Source: Bacteroidota bacterium (GTDB lineage Bacteria; Bacteroidota; Bacteroidia; UKL13-3). Taken from it: a stretch of DNA of 64,000 nucleotides. Of this stretch, positions 43,110 to 52,479 are shown in pieces; position 1 is the stretch's first letter; each line of letters begins with the position of its first letter. The translations under genes were made by a program, and so were the position numbers. Location: assembly GCA_030680835.1 (NCBI GenBank), contig JAUXUD010000053.1, forward strand, positions 1 to 64,000, written 5' to 3'. The notes beneath the pieces are model-generated. The model was not told the DNA's origin and did not search any database. It was given only the letters and a program-made list of their open reading frames with translations.

Positions 43110-44309
43110 TCAGAATAATTGAGGTTTCACTTTTTTTATGGCTTTATAGATTTCAGCTACGCTGTTTTCCCAGGTATGCGACTGGGCGAATATAATGCGT
43201 TCCTGTTGTTTTTCATGTGTGTTTTCTATAAGTGCTTTTTCAATCAAAGGCACATATTCATCCTTGTTTTTTGCAAGATAGGTATGTTCTTTAAATATGT
43301 TCATGGCAATGGTTTCAGTAGCAACGGTTGGCTTTCCCATCGCAAGATACTCATCAATTTTTCTGGGATAATTACCAATGGTAACTTCATTTAGCATTTG
43401 CGGATTGATGGCAACATCAAATGCTGCAAGGTATTGAGGTAACATCTCAGCACTTTTTGAACCCAGAAAATGTACATTGGGTAACTGATGAATATCCGAA
43501 TTTCGAAATCCTTCATCTTCAGGTCCGATTAAAACAATCTGCCATTGGGGTCTGAGTTTGGCAATGGTTGATATAATTTCAATATTAAGACGAAGTGTAT
43601 ACAATGCTCCGATATAACCGATAACAGGTTTGGAAATCGTTTTTATATCATCAGGAATGTCTGTAATTTTATCCGGATTGAATGCACTTACATCGCAACC
43701 CTGACCCACATAAAAACTATTGGCATTATATTTTAATGCCACATCTCTTAGGTAGGTTGAATTGGCACAAACCAAATCGCTTTTCGCAAACAGTTTGGGC
43801 TCTATTATATGACCATGTTTATACCAGTAACGAACGCTCATCATATTATCCCGGATATAATAAATTGAACAAACAGGATTGAGCATTTCTTTTAGATGAA
43901 AGCTTCGGAACATATCATTGTCGTTGAACAATAAATAATCTTTAAAGGCCAGTCTTTTTGCTGCTTTTTTGATTTGACCGGCAAAGCGTTTATTGTTGAT
44001 AAAGTTAAAAAACCGGAACAAAAAAGTAAAAGGAAGCCAGTTTATTGACTCTAACAGCGTATCCGGATACAGATTCCATAAATTTTTCTTAATTTCTACT
44101 AAATTTTCTTTTTTGTTTTTTAGCATGTCAATCCGTTTTACCACGTTTGGCAAGTGTTTCTCCCTTTTTAGAGAGTTTCTGTCGAACGCATAATTTACAT
44201 ATAAAACCCGGTTTTGTTTCGAAAATTCATATGCAATATTTATACAATTGCTGCCGATAGCCATATCGAAAGGTTGGAGCCCCACTACAATAATGTCGCG
44301 ATTTTTCAT
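43110..44309 (-). CDS. Glycosyltransferase, GT-B fold (GT1/GT4-like)
   Basis: A 399-residue cytosolic enzyme. The N-terminal domain is IIVVGLQPFDMAIGSNCINI. The C-terminal nucleotide-sugar domain has PVIGYIGALYTLRLNIEII, WQIVLIGPEDEG, VHFLGSKSAEMLPQYLAAFD and the acidic loop YPRKIDEYLAMGKPTVAT with the conserved Glu. It resembles TuaH-like transferases of capsule clusters. It transfers a sugar onto the growing lipid-linked repeat unit; donor and acceptor are unknown. It is divergent from the export/co-polymerase genes. Confidence 0.88.
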   Translation of the reverse strand: MKNRDIIVVGLQPFDMAIGSNCINIAYEFSKQNRVLYVNYAFDRNSLKREKHLPNVVKRIDMLKNKKENLVEIKKNLWNLYPDTLLESINWLPFTFLFRFFNFINNKRFAGQIKKAAKRLAFKDYLLFNDNDMFRSFHLKEMLNPVCSIYYIRDNMMSVRYWYKHGHIIEPKLFAKSDLVCANSTYLRDVALKYNANSFYVGQGCDVSAFNPDKITDIPDDIKTISKPVIGYIGALYTLRLNIEIISTIAKLRPQWQIVLIGPEDEGFRNSDIHQLPNVHFLGSKSAEMLPQYLAAFDVAINPQMLNEVTIGNYPRKIDEYLAMGKPTVATETIAMNIFKEHTYLAKNKDEYVPLIEKALIENTHEKQQERIIFAQSHTWENSVAEIYKAIKKVKPQLF

Positions 44310-44484
44310 TTTTTATTAAAAATATTATATCACTTCAAAAAAACGAAATAAAAACAGATTATTTCAATTGTCAAAATAATAGACACCTTTTTTTTTGGGG
44401 TTAATAACTGTCTGCATCTGTTACGCACAGGAGTATTTACTTTGTTGTAATAATAATATGCAAAGTGTATCCAGTTCAAACCAT

Positions 44485-45255
44485 ATGAAAAACTTCAGGC
44501 AATGGGTATCAATAATAGTTGGCATGATGGCATTGACTGGCAGTCTTAAAGCACAGTGGCCAATGCGGCATGCTCCGGATTCCATGTTGCTAAATCCAAG
44601 GTTTGATATTGAAGTTTTATTGCCAAGTTTTGATTCTTTGTATGAAATCGCAAAGGCAAATAATCCAACAGTAAAACAGGAAGCAGCATCCATGCGTTCA
44701 GCCCAATGGACTGTGAACTATACGCGCTGGATATGGGCTCAGAATGTAAGTGTTTTTTACAATTACAACGTGGGTAGTTTGCCCATTTTCGCGTATACTG
44801 ATTTTCAACTGCAGAGATTGATTCAGGTTAAAGAAGGCTGGCGTGGCGGGGTGATGGTTCAGCTTTCTATTTTTGATGTTTTGGGTCAGCGGGGCAGGAT
44901 TAATGAACAAAGAGAAAAAGTGATCTTTCAAAAATACAAGCGTGATGCAGAAGCCCTTGAGTTGAGAAGAAAATTGGGTCAGTTTTGGGCTGATGTGGTT
45001 GGCTATAACAGACTTTATAAAGGCAGGAATGAGGACTTGTTAACGCAGACTATTGCTTGTTCGATTGCAGAAAAGGAATTCAGGGAAGGTGCGATTCATA
45101 TTTCGGAATATTCACGTCAAAAAAATGTGATGGCAGATGCGGAAGCTGCTTTTCAGGAATCGTTTAGGTTTTATTACAGTTCTTTATTGCAATTTGAAGC
45201 CATTATGGGGGTGCCATTGGAAAGTATCATGATTAAACCTAAACCCAAAAAATAA
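44485..45255 (+). CDS. Short TolC/OEP-like outer-membrane protein
   Basis: I chose ATG 44485, which starts a signal peptide (VSIIVGMMALTGSLKAQ); ATG 44458 and TTG 44395 are alternatives. The 256-residue mature protein has the TolC pattern: FDSLYEIAKANNPTVKQEAA, VNYTRWIWAQNVSVFYNYN with beta-barrel-like strands, then long helices (LELRRKLGQFWADVVGYNRL, EFREGAIHISEYSRQKNV, FQESFRFYYSSLLQFEAIMG). It covers only about one TolC repeat, half the usual length. It lies five bases before the chain-length co-polymerase gene and may form or assist the exit channel for the polysaccharide. Confidence 0.75.
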   Translation: MKNFRQWVSIIVGMMALTGSLKAQWPMRHAPDSMLLNPRFDIEVLLPSFDSLYEIAKANNPTVKQEAASMRSAQWTVNYTRWIWAQNVSVFYNYNVGSLPIFAYTDFQLQRLIQVKEGWRGGVMVQLSIFDVLGQRGRINEQREKVIFQKYKRDAEALELRRKLGQFWADVVGYNRLYKGRNEDLLTQTIACSIAEKEFREGAIHISEYSRQKNVMADAEAAFQESFRFYYSSLLQFEAIMGVPLESIMIKPKPKK

Positions 45256-45260
45256 AGTCA

Positions 45261-47462
45261 ATGACATTTATTCAATTTTTACGTGTACTTACGAAAAACC
45301 TGAAATGGCTTATCATCTTTCCTGTGCTGGTGGCTGTTTTGGTGTATTTCCTTACGTCAAAAATGCCTAAAGAATATCAAACCCAGACTTCTGTTTATAC
45401 AGGTATTGCATCTGGATATGGTTTAACTAGTGGTGAAGATCAGGTAAGAAACGACTTTTTTACCATCAACAATGCATTTGATAATTTGCTGGCCACTGTT
45501 ACTGCCCGTCAAACCCTTGAAGATGTTGCGGTGAAATTGCTTGCCCAGCATCTGTTATTGGAAATGCCCGACCCGCTAATACTGGGAGAGAAAAGTTTTA
45601 TTGAACTTAAAAATACCATAACTGATGAAAGAGCGTTGATGGTTGTGCCCGGGAATTTTGTTGCTACCGTTGATAAAATTACCAAGTATAAAAACTCATC
45701 AACTGATAATATCGTTGTTAAATTATTGTCGGATCCGAAAGGCCATTATAGCCTTTACAATATCAATAAAAATTTAACCTCATCGCGTAAGTCAACATCC
45801 GATTTTGTCGACCTTTCGTATAAATCTGATGATGCCGGTGTATGTATCAATACCCTCAAATTTATTACCGAAGGGTTTATTGAAAAGTACAAAACGCTAA
45901 AAGGGTCTGAAACGGTAAACGTAATTAAATGGTTTGAAGCCCGCTTAAAAGATGCAGCTGCCGATTTAAATAACTCTGAAAACAAACTGAAAGATTTTGG
46001 AATCAGGAATAAGATTATTAATTACTATGAGCAGGCAAAAGCAGTAGCGATTGAGAACGAAACCAACGAAACGGAATACTATAAAGAGTTAATGGCCTAT
46101 GAGTCGCACAAACGTGCGGTTGCCAGACTGGAGAATCAATTGGAATCCCGTGAGATTTTACTGCGCAACAATCAGGAATTAAACAAACTGCGTAAACAAA
46201 TTGCAAGTGCCAATGAAGAATATGAACGGGCTAAAATATACAGCAATTCACCCGAGAAAGTGGCGGTACTTTCTACAAAAGTGGATGCTCTCCGGCAGGA
46301 ACTCAGAATATGGGTATTGCAATATTACAGCTTAAACAATACCATCGAATCGGTGCCTCAGGCGGTGGTGCTGGAAAGCTGGCTGAAAGAAATAATTGGT
46401 CAGGATGCATCAGAAGCCCGCTTACAGGTATTTATTGACCGGAGAAAAGAATTTGACCGCAAGTACAATGAATTTTCTCCATTAAATATGCAGGTGAGCC
46501 GATTGGAGCGTGAAATTAGCGTAGCAGAAAAACAATACCTGGAAATTTTACATGGCTACCACCTGGCCAAATTGCGTCAGCAAAATATTGAAATGTCAAA
46601 TAACCTTCAGGTGATGGACAACCCTGTATTTCCTACCAAACCTTTGCCTTCAAAACGTTTGCTACTGATTGTGCTTTCTTTTTTGGCCGCATTCTTCTTC
46701 CTGCTCGTTTACTTTATTGCGCGGGAGTTGCTTGACAGCTCAATTAAAAACACAGAAAGAGCCGAAGAGTTTACAGGATTAAAAACATTCAGTGCACTTC
46801 CAAACCGTTTATCCATGAGTAATTCACTCTATATGGGCAGGGTAGAAAACACTTTACTGGATTATGCAGTTTCGAATTTAAAAATTGAACTTGAAAACAA
46901 TCCCCAGGCAGGTGCCAATTATTTGATAACAGTTATCAGTTCAAGGGAAATGGAAGGTAAAACATATGCAGCACAGCGTTTGGCTGAAAAGTTGTATAGC
47001 CTTGATTACTCCGTATTGCTGATTTCAAATGATGATAATATTGAGGATGCTGAAACAGATGACCGTAAATTCAGGACGCTTCGTTATGATATTACAAGCA
47101 AGTTTTTTAATGCAAAAACCGAAGAAAATATTTTGCCGGAATTTTCGAGGGTAAACAGAAATGCCTATAATTTTATCATTGTTGAAATTCCTGCCATCAG
47201 CATAAATGCATTGCCTAACCAGTTAATTAAAAATTCACGACTGTCGTTATTGGTGCTGGATGCGCGCAGAAGCTGGACGGATTCGGATGAGAATATATTA
47301 AAACTGTTTAGAAAGGCATCAACCGATGAGAACAAGATAATGGTTTGGTTGAATTTTGTTGAACCCGAAAACCTGGAGAATATGGTTGGTGCCATGCCTA
47401 AACCCAAGAAAATACAATCCCGTCCGGCTCTAAAACAAGAGGAAGAAGAAGTTGCCTCATAG
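45261..47462 (+). CDS. Wzz/GumC-like polysaccharide co-polymerase with degenerate kinase domain
   Basis: A 733-residue inner-membrane protein. The first helix is LIIFPVLVAVLVYFL (about 15-32). A long periplasmic part with coiled coils follows (about 200-440). The second helix is LLLIVLSFLAAFFFLLVYFI (about 472-492). The cytoplasmic C-terminal domain resembles a BY-kinase but is eroded: the Walker A site reads ISSREMEGKT without the usual glycine pattern, the Walker B equivalent is FIIVEIPAI with Glu for Asp, and the tail (QEEEEVAS) lacks a Tyr cluster. It probably sets chain length and links synthesis to export, without kinase activity. Confidence 0.88.
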   Translation: MTFIQFLRVLTKNLKWLIIFPVLVAVLVYFLTSKMPKEYQTQTSVYTGIASGYGLTSGEDQVRNDFFTINNAFDNLLATVTARQTLEDVAVKLLAQHLLLEMPDPLILGEKSFIELKNTITDERALMVVPGNFVATVDKITKYKNSSTDNIVVKLLSDPKGHYSLYNINKNLTSSRKSTSDFVDLSYKSDDAGVCINTLKFITEGFIEKYKTLKGSETVNVIKWFEARLKDAAADLNNSENKLKDFGIRNKIINYYEQAKAVAIENETNETEYYKELMAYESHKRAVARLENQLESREILLRNNQELNKLRKQIASANEEYERAKIYSNSPEKVAVLSTKVDALRQELRIWVLQYYSLNNTIESVPQAVVLESWLKEIIGQDASEARLQVFIDRRKEFDRKYNEFSPLNMQVSRLEREISVAEKQYLEILHGYHLAKLRQQNIEMSNNLQVMDNPVFPTKPLPSKRLLLIVLSFLAAFFFLLVYFIARELLDSSIKNTERAEEFTGLKTFSALPNRLSMSNSLYMGRVENTLLDYAVSNLKIELENNPQAGANYLITVISSREMEGKTYAAQRLAEKLYSLDYSVLLISNDDNIEDAETDDRKFRTLRYDITSKFFNAKTEENILPEFSRVNRNAYNFIIVEIPAISINALPNQLIKNSRLSLLVLDARRSWTDSDENILKLFRKASTDENKIMVWLNFVEPENLENMVGAMPKPKKIQSRPALKQEEEEVAS

Positions 47463-47473
47463 ATTTTAGGACC

Positions 47474-48802
47474 ATGTCAGCTTTAATACAGATTTTTAAA
47501 AGTAAAAGTTTTTCATCACTTATTGGGAATGGATTCGGTGCATTACTCGGGTTTGTTACTTTAGCTTTACTGGCAAGGTTTCTGCCCAAGGATATATTTG
47601 GTCCCTGGCTTGTTTTTCTGGCTATTTATGGGATTTTTGAAACCCTGCGGATTGGTATGGTAATGAATGCTCTGGTTAAAAATCTGGCCCAGGCACACGA
47701 CCCGGAGGAGGAAGCTTTGGTTATCGGGTCTTCAGTATTCATTACATTATTGCTAACAGCAATTTTTATTGTATTGATAATTGTTCTTTATTTCATTTTT
47801 GGAGCGATTAATCTGTTTCCGCAATACCTGTTTTTTTTTAAGTGGTTCATCGTAATGGCTATTTTAACCACCCCCCATAATTACGCAACCTGGTATCTCA
47901 ATGCAAAACTGAATATTGTATCCATGAGTATGATTCGGATACTCAATCAACTTGTATTTATTGCTTATATCTGGTTTGTCATACGTTATGATCCGAATAT
48001 TCATAAGGTATTTATCGGTTATGCCTTATCACACATCGCAGTGAGTATTATGGCGGTATTTATGGGTTGGAGCGGCCTACAGCATATTTTTAAATACACC
48101 CGTGATTATATGCTTAAGATATTTCACTTTGGTAAATTCAGCATGGGAACATTAATTGGTTCAAACCTGTTGAGAAATTCGGATACTTTTATTATCGGCA
48201 GCAGTTTTTTGGGTGGAGCAGGAGTTGCACTTTATAATGTGCCCGGCCGGATTATAGAAATTGTAGAAATGCCCTTAAGGAGTTTTGCTGTAACAGAACT
48301 TCCAAAGTTCGCAAAACTTTATGCCGATAAAGCCTATGATACGCTAAGATCTGAATTTGAGCGAAAAGCAGGACTTGTATTTTTTCTTTTACTGCCCATT
48401 TCTATAGTAAGTTTTGTTTTTGCAGATTATATTGTATTGCTGATCGGAGGAAAGAATTACGCAGAATCGGCCATTATATTAAGAGTATTTGCCAGTTATA
48501 TGGCCATACTTCCGTTGGATAAATTTGCCGGTGTAATGCTGGATACAATTAATAAGCCCAATTTAAATTTTTACAAAGTAATGATCCAGTTAACTGTAAA
48601 TATTATTGGAGATTATCTGGGAATTTTAATATTTGGAAACCTCGAATCCGTTGCATTTGTGTCTACCCTAACATTTATTGCAGGCATGTTATTTGGTTAC
48701 CACCAGTTGAAAAAAGCAATAGGGGTGAGTTTCAGAAACGTGATAAAATTTGGATGGATAGAATTTGTAAATAAAATTCAGTTGATTATTAATAGAAAAT
48801 AA
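47474..48802 (+). CDS. Polysaccharide flippase, Wzx/MATE-like
   Basis: A 442-residue protein with about twelve hydrophobic helices and the polysaccharide-transporter arrangement. It begins SLIGNGFGALLGFVTLALLARFLPKDIFG, typical of Wzx proteins (the Gly-rich first helix and the L-x-P-x-x-F-G loop). GTLIGSNLLRNSDTFIIGSSF and ALYNVPGRIIEIVEMPL, near the middle, match the second half. It flips lipid-linked repeat units from the cytosolic to the periplasmic side of the inner membrane. It lies between the co-polymerase and the polymerase/ligase, the expected order for a Wzx/Wzy pathway. Confidence 0.9.
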   Translation: MSALIQIFKSKSFSSLIGNGFGALLGFVTLALLARFLPKDIFGPWLVFLAIYGIFETLRIGMVMNALVKNLAQAHDPEEEALVIGSSVFITLLLTAIFIVLIIVLYFIFGAINLFPQYLFFFKWFIVMAILTTPHNYATWYLNAKLNIVSMSMIRILNQLVFIAYIWFVIRYDPNIHKVFIGYALSHIAVSIMAVFMGWSGLQHIFKYTRDYMLKIFHFGKFSMGTLIGSNLLRNSDTFIIGSSFLGGAGVALYNVPGRIIEIVEMPLRSFAVTELPKFAKLYADKAYDTLRSEFERKAGLVFFLLLPISIVSFVFADYIVLLIGGKNYAESAIILRVFASYMAILPLDKFAGVMLDTINKPNLNFYKVMIQLTVNIIGDYLGILIFGNLESVAFVSTLTFIAGMLFGYHQLKKAIGVSFRNVIKFGWIEFVNKIQLIINRK

Positions 48803-48803
48803 A

Positions 48804-50243
48804 TTGAGACCGGGTGCAGCAACCTTAAGTAACCGAACCGACAATTTTGTAATTGGCGGCTTAATTGTAATGACAGGCGTAATTATGGCTGTGGTGTTAG
48901 CCGCAGGTGATATAGGTCTGGGAAGTCTTGTTGCCTTTTTACCGGTGCTTGTGGGTATTATCGGACTTATTATTTCCAATCCTTATTACGGACTGTTGTT
49001 TTATCTCCATTACTCATTTTTCTTTATTGGTTTGAACCGTTACATAATAGGTATTCCTTTAGGATTGTCAATAGACGGGGTATTGTTTTTAACAACTTTA
49101 TCAATGATTTTCAGGCTTAATAAGGAGAATGTTAAAAAACTAAACACAGGCGTATTTTATACCACACTAATATGGTTTTTATATACTTTATCCGAACTCT
49201 TCAATCCTGAGGCAACAAACATGCAAGCCTGGTTTTATGCAGTACGTGGAGTATCTCTTTATGCAGTTCAAACAATTCCTTTAACGTTATTATTGCTTGA
49301 TAAAAAAGAACATCTCAACGGGTTCATTAAAACCGTTTTAATATGGGGTTTGGTGAGTTCGGCCTGGGGATGGAAACAGGTAAATATAGGTACTGACCCC
49401 TTTGAAGACGGCTGGTTGGAATCGGGAGGTAAAATTACCCATGTATTGTTCGGGCAATTGCGTGCATTTTCATTTTTTTCGGATGCTGGGCAGTTCGGGG
49501 TAACCATGGCATATATTGCTTTTCTTGCCGGAATTTTAGGTTTGGGACCCTATAGTTTCAATAGAAAAATGGCCTACTTTGTTATCAGTTTCATTTGTTT
49601 AATGGGCATGGGTGTATCGGGTAGCAGGGGTCCGATATTTGTTATTTTATTCGGGGGTTTAACATATTTGTTATTAATCAGAAGTTACCGGATTTTGATA
49701 CCCGGACTTGCAATAACCATTGTAATTTTTATATTCCTAAAATTTACATTTATTGGAAACGCCAATTATCAGATATACCGGATTCGGAGCGCCCTCGATC
49801 CTAAAGAAGCATCGTTACTGGTACGCTTAACCAATCAGGATAAAATAAGTGCTTACCTGGCCGACCGGCCCTTTGGAGCCGGGATTGGAACTACCGACGT
49901 ATGGGCGCTTCGATTTTATCCGGGAAGTACACTTACCAATCTGCCAACCGACAGTTGGTTTGTTAAAATATGGGTTGAAAATGGGGTAGTGGGGCTAATA
50001 TTTTACGCATTTTCTCTTGCGTTTGTTATCGTGTTTGGGGTAGTTAAGTTAAGGTTATTAAAGAACCCGGATACCAAACAAAAAATGATTGCCCTTTATG
50101 GGGGGTTTCTGGGAATTGTTGCTGCCAGTTTCGGTAATCCTGTGTTTGGTCAGGCGCCCCTGGGAGCCATTATGTATATATCTATGACCATGTTGTGTAC
50201 GGCAGAAAAATACGATGAAGCCATACCTGAATTAAAGACATAA
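48804..50243 (+). CDS. O-antigen polymerase/ligase (Wzy/WaaL-like)
   Basis: A 479-residue inner-membrane protein with about eleven hydrophobic helices. TTG 48804, one base after the flippase stop, is the likely start. The next in-frame ATG (48870) would cut into the first helix. The Wzy_C signature region is visible: GVSGSRGPIFVILFGGLTYL, then the large periplasmic loop with YLADRPFGAGIGTTDVWALR and NLPTDSWFVKIWVENG. It polymerises or ligates the repeat units in the periplasm. It sits between the flippase and the first of several glycosyltransferase genes. Confidence 0.87.
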   Translation: MRPGAATLSNRTDNFVIGGLIVMTGVIMAVVLAAGDIGLGSLVAFLPVLVGIIGLIISNPYYGLLFYLHYSFFFIGLNRYIIGIPLGLSIDGVLFLTTLSMIFRLNKENVKKLNTGVFYTTLIWFLYTLSELFNPEATNMQAWFYAVRGVSLYAVQTIPLTLLLLDKKEHLNGFIKTVLIWGLVSSAWGWKQVNIGTDPFEDGWLESGGKITHVLFGQLRAFSFFSDAGQFGVTMAYIAFLAGILGLGPYSFNRKMAYFVISFICLMGMGVSGSRGPIFVILFGGLTYLLLIRSYRILIPGLAITIVIFIFLKFTFIGNANYQIYRIRSALDPKEASLLVRLTNQDKISAYLADRPFGAGIGTTDVWALRFYPGSTLTNLPTDSWFVKIWVENGVVGLIFYAFSLAFVIVFGVVKLRLLKNPDTKQKMIALYGGFLGIVAASFGNPVFGQAPLGAIMYISMTMLCTAEKYDEAIPELKT

Positions 50244-50244
50244 A

Positions 50245-51159
50245 ATGGCAGACATACCTTTAGTTAGTATCATCACCGTAAACTATAATGGATTGATCCA
50301 TACAGAGGCATTTTTGAAATCTCTTCAAAAAATTACCTATTCCAATATAGAAATTTTTGTGGTCGACAATGCATCATCAGAATCGGTTGCTCCCTTAAAG
50401 CAACAATTTCCATACATTCATTTACTGGAGAGTAGCGAGAATTTAGGTTTTGCTGGTGGTAATAATCTGGCTATACGAAAAGCCAATGGAAAATATTTTT
50501 TTTTACTAAATAACGATACCGAATTAGACCCAGGTTTTCTTGAACCCATTGTTGCATTAATGGAATCAAATCCCTTAATCGGTATTGCATCATCTAAACT
50601 GGTGTATTATTCAAAGCCCGAATTGGTTCAGTTTGCGGGCAGCAAGGGCATAAATCTTTATACAGGCAGAGGTTTTGCAATCGGACACCTCGAAACGGAC
50701 AGGCCGGCTTTCGATGCGGTTTACCGTACCCAATTGGCCCATGGTGCTGCCATGTTGATCAGCAGAAAGGTAGTTGAAAAAATTGGATTGATGGCTGATC
50801 TTTATTTTCTGTATTATGAAGAAACGGATTTTTGTGAACGTGTAAAAGCTGCAGGATTTGAAATTTGGTATTGCGGATTATCCAAAGTTTACCATAAAGA
50901 ATCTATGTCGGTGGGAAAAGAGAATCCTATGAAAACTTATTATTTAACGCGCAACCGCCTGATTTTTACCCGCAGAAATGCTGTAGGATTTCAGAAAATT
51001 GCTGCTTTGTTATTTTTTTATCTTGTTGCATTTCCTAAAGGTGTTCTCAAATACGTGAGGAAAAAAGAATATAAATTGCTGGCGGCTTTTATCCGAGGCG
51101 CATTGTGGAATTTGTATCATTTTAACGTATATCATAATTCGGGTTTGATTATAAAATAA
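50245..51159 (+). CDS. Glycosyltransferase family 2, rhamnosyltransferase-like
   Basis: A 304-residue GT-A enzyme. VSIITVNYNGLIHTEAFLKS starts the nucleotide-binding fold. VVDNASSES, NLGFAGGNNLAI and FFLLNNDTELDPGF, with the metal-binding acidic pair, are typical of rhamnosyltransferase-type GT2 proteins. YYEETDFCERVKAAGF holds the catalytic base region. A short C-terminal hydrophobic stretch (IAALLFFYLVAFPKGV) may tether it to the membrane. It starts one base after the polymerase stop. Donor and acceptor sugars are unknown. Confidence 0.9.
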   Translation: MADIPLVSIITVNYNGLIHTEAFLKSLQKITYSNIEIFVVDNASSESVAPLKQQFPYIHLLESSENLGFAGGNNLAIRKANGKYFFLLNNDTELDPGFLEPIVALMESNPLIGIASSKLVYYSKPELVQFAGSKGINLYTGRGFAIGHLETDRPAFDAVYRTQLAHGAAMLISRKVVEKIGLMADLYFLYYEETDFCERVKAAGFEIWYCGLSKVYHKESMSVGKENPMKTYYLTRNRLIFTRRNAVGFQKIAALLFFYLVAFPKGVLKYVRKKEYKLLAAFIRGALWNLYHFNVYHNSGLIIK

Positions 51160-51253
51160 ACTGCTTAAAATATTATTTAAACGGCGGCTTTTAATCAAAA
51201 ATGAATAATTTATAAAAAGTCAATTTTTTTTAATAGCCTTGCAATACGAAATT

Positions 51254-52441
51254 ATGTTATCGAACCTTTATTATATACTTGAACTAATCCTGCTGTTTTA
51301 CCTGGCATTTAATGTTTGCTATGTTGCTGTGTTTAGCATTGCCGGGATATTTTATAAAAAAACAGATTTCAGTAAAATTGAGATTTTAAAGCACAACAGA
51401 TTTGCAATACTTATACCCGCATACAAACACGATGAAGTAATCTTAAATACCGTTGAACATTGTCTGAACCAAAATTACCCGGTTGAAAAATTTGATGTAA
51501 TTATTATTGCGGATTCGCTGCAGCAATTAACAATGGCTGAATTGCTGATAATGCCTGTAAAGCTGATTCCGGTACAGTTTGAAGTAAGTACAAAGGCAAA
51601 CTCGCTCAACACAGCTTTAGGACTTCTTCCCGAAGATATATACGATTATTGTTTGGTACTGGATGTTGACAATGTAATGGAGCCGGATTTTCTAAAGAAA
51701 ATAAATGCACGTTTGCAAAACGATGAAGTAATATTACAGGCGCATCGAACAGCTAAAAATTTAAATACACCCTTTGCAATTTTAGACGGAATCAGCGAGG
51801 AAATAAACAATCACATATTTAGAAAAGGGCATATTGTGCTTGGAGTTACATCAGCATTGTCGGGTTCGGGGCAGGCAATGAAATTTAACGAATTTAAGAA
51901 AGCCATGGAAGGCATTCATTCACCGGTTGAAGATAAAGAACTGGAATTTTTTCTCGTTAGAAATCAGGTTAAGGTAATATATGAAAATGATGCGCTGGTA
52001 TATGATGAAAAAGTACAGGATGCACAGGTTTTTGCAAGGCAGCGCAGGAGATGGGTTGCCTCTCAGTTTTTTGATTTCAATTCGATATTGATAGAAGGCA
52101 TAGCCAACTTAATTCTTAAAGGAAATATTGATTTTTTCGACAAAGCGGTTCAACGCATTCTATTGCCAAGAGTATTATTGTTAGGTCTGTCTTTTTTTGC
52201 TGCATTTCTGGTTTTTGTACCCTTTTCATTTTTTGGATTTGTATTCTTTTGTTTATTCCTGCTTTGTACGCTCAGTTACTTAATTGCGATTCCTTCAAGT
52301 TACTTTAATATAAACACACTTAAAGCTGCCATGCGTGTGCCTCAGGCGTTTGTTTTAATGGTTGTGGCAATGGCCAAAAGCAAGGGTGCCAACAAATCAT
52401 TTATACATACAGAACATTCAAACACTCCCAAAGAAAAATAA
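51254..52441 (+). CDS. Membrane glycosyltransferase family 2 (processive-synthase-like)
   Basis: A 395-residue protein from ATG 51254; TTG 51239 is an in-frame alternative. An N-terminal helix (YILELILLFYLAFNV) is followed by a GT2 domain: FAILIPAYKHDEVIL, VIIIADSLQQ, LVLDVDNVMEPDFL with the D-x-D, VEDKELEFFL, and QRRRWVASQF with the (Q/R)xxRW motif seen in hyaluronan- and cellulose-synthase-like enzymes. Two or three C-terminal helices (LLLGLSFFAAFLVFVPF and following) anchor it. An 94-base gap separates it from the preceding gene, so it may have its own promoter. Confidence 0.88.
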   Translation: MLSNLYYILELILLFYLAFNVCYVAVFSIAGIFYKKTDFSKIEILKHNRFAILIPAYKHDEVILNTVEHCLNQNYPVEKFDVIIIADSLQQLTMAELLIMPVKLIPVQFEVSTKANSLNTALGLLPEDIYDYCLVLDVDNVMEPDFLKKINARLQNDEVILQAHRTAKNLNTPFAILDGISEEINNHIFRKGHIVLGVTSALSGSGQAMKFNEFKKAMEGIHSPVEDKELEFFLVRNQVKVIYENDALVYDEKVQDAQVFARQRRRWVASQFFDFNSILIEGIANLILKGNIDFFDKAVQRILLPRVLLLGLSFFAAFLVFVPFSFFGFVFFCLFLLCTLSYLIAIPSSYFNINTLKAAMRVPQAFVLMVVAMAKSKGANKSFIHTEHSNTPKEK

Positions 52442-52479
52442 CACGGAATCAGCTGCGGGTTATAATTTTATATTAACAA

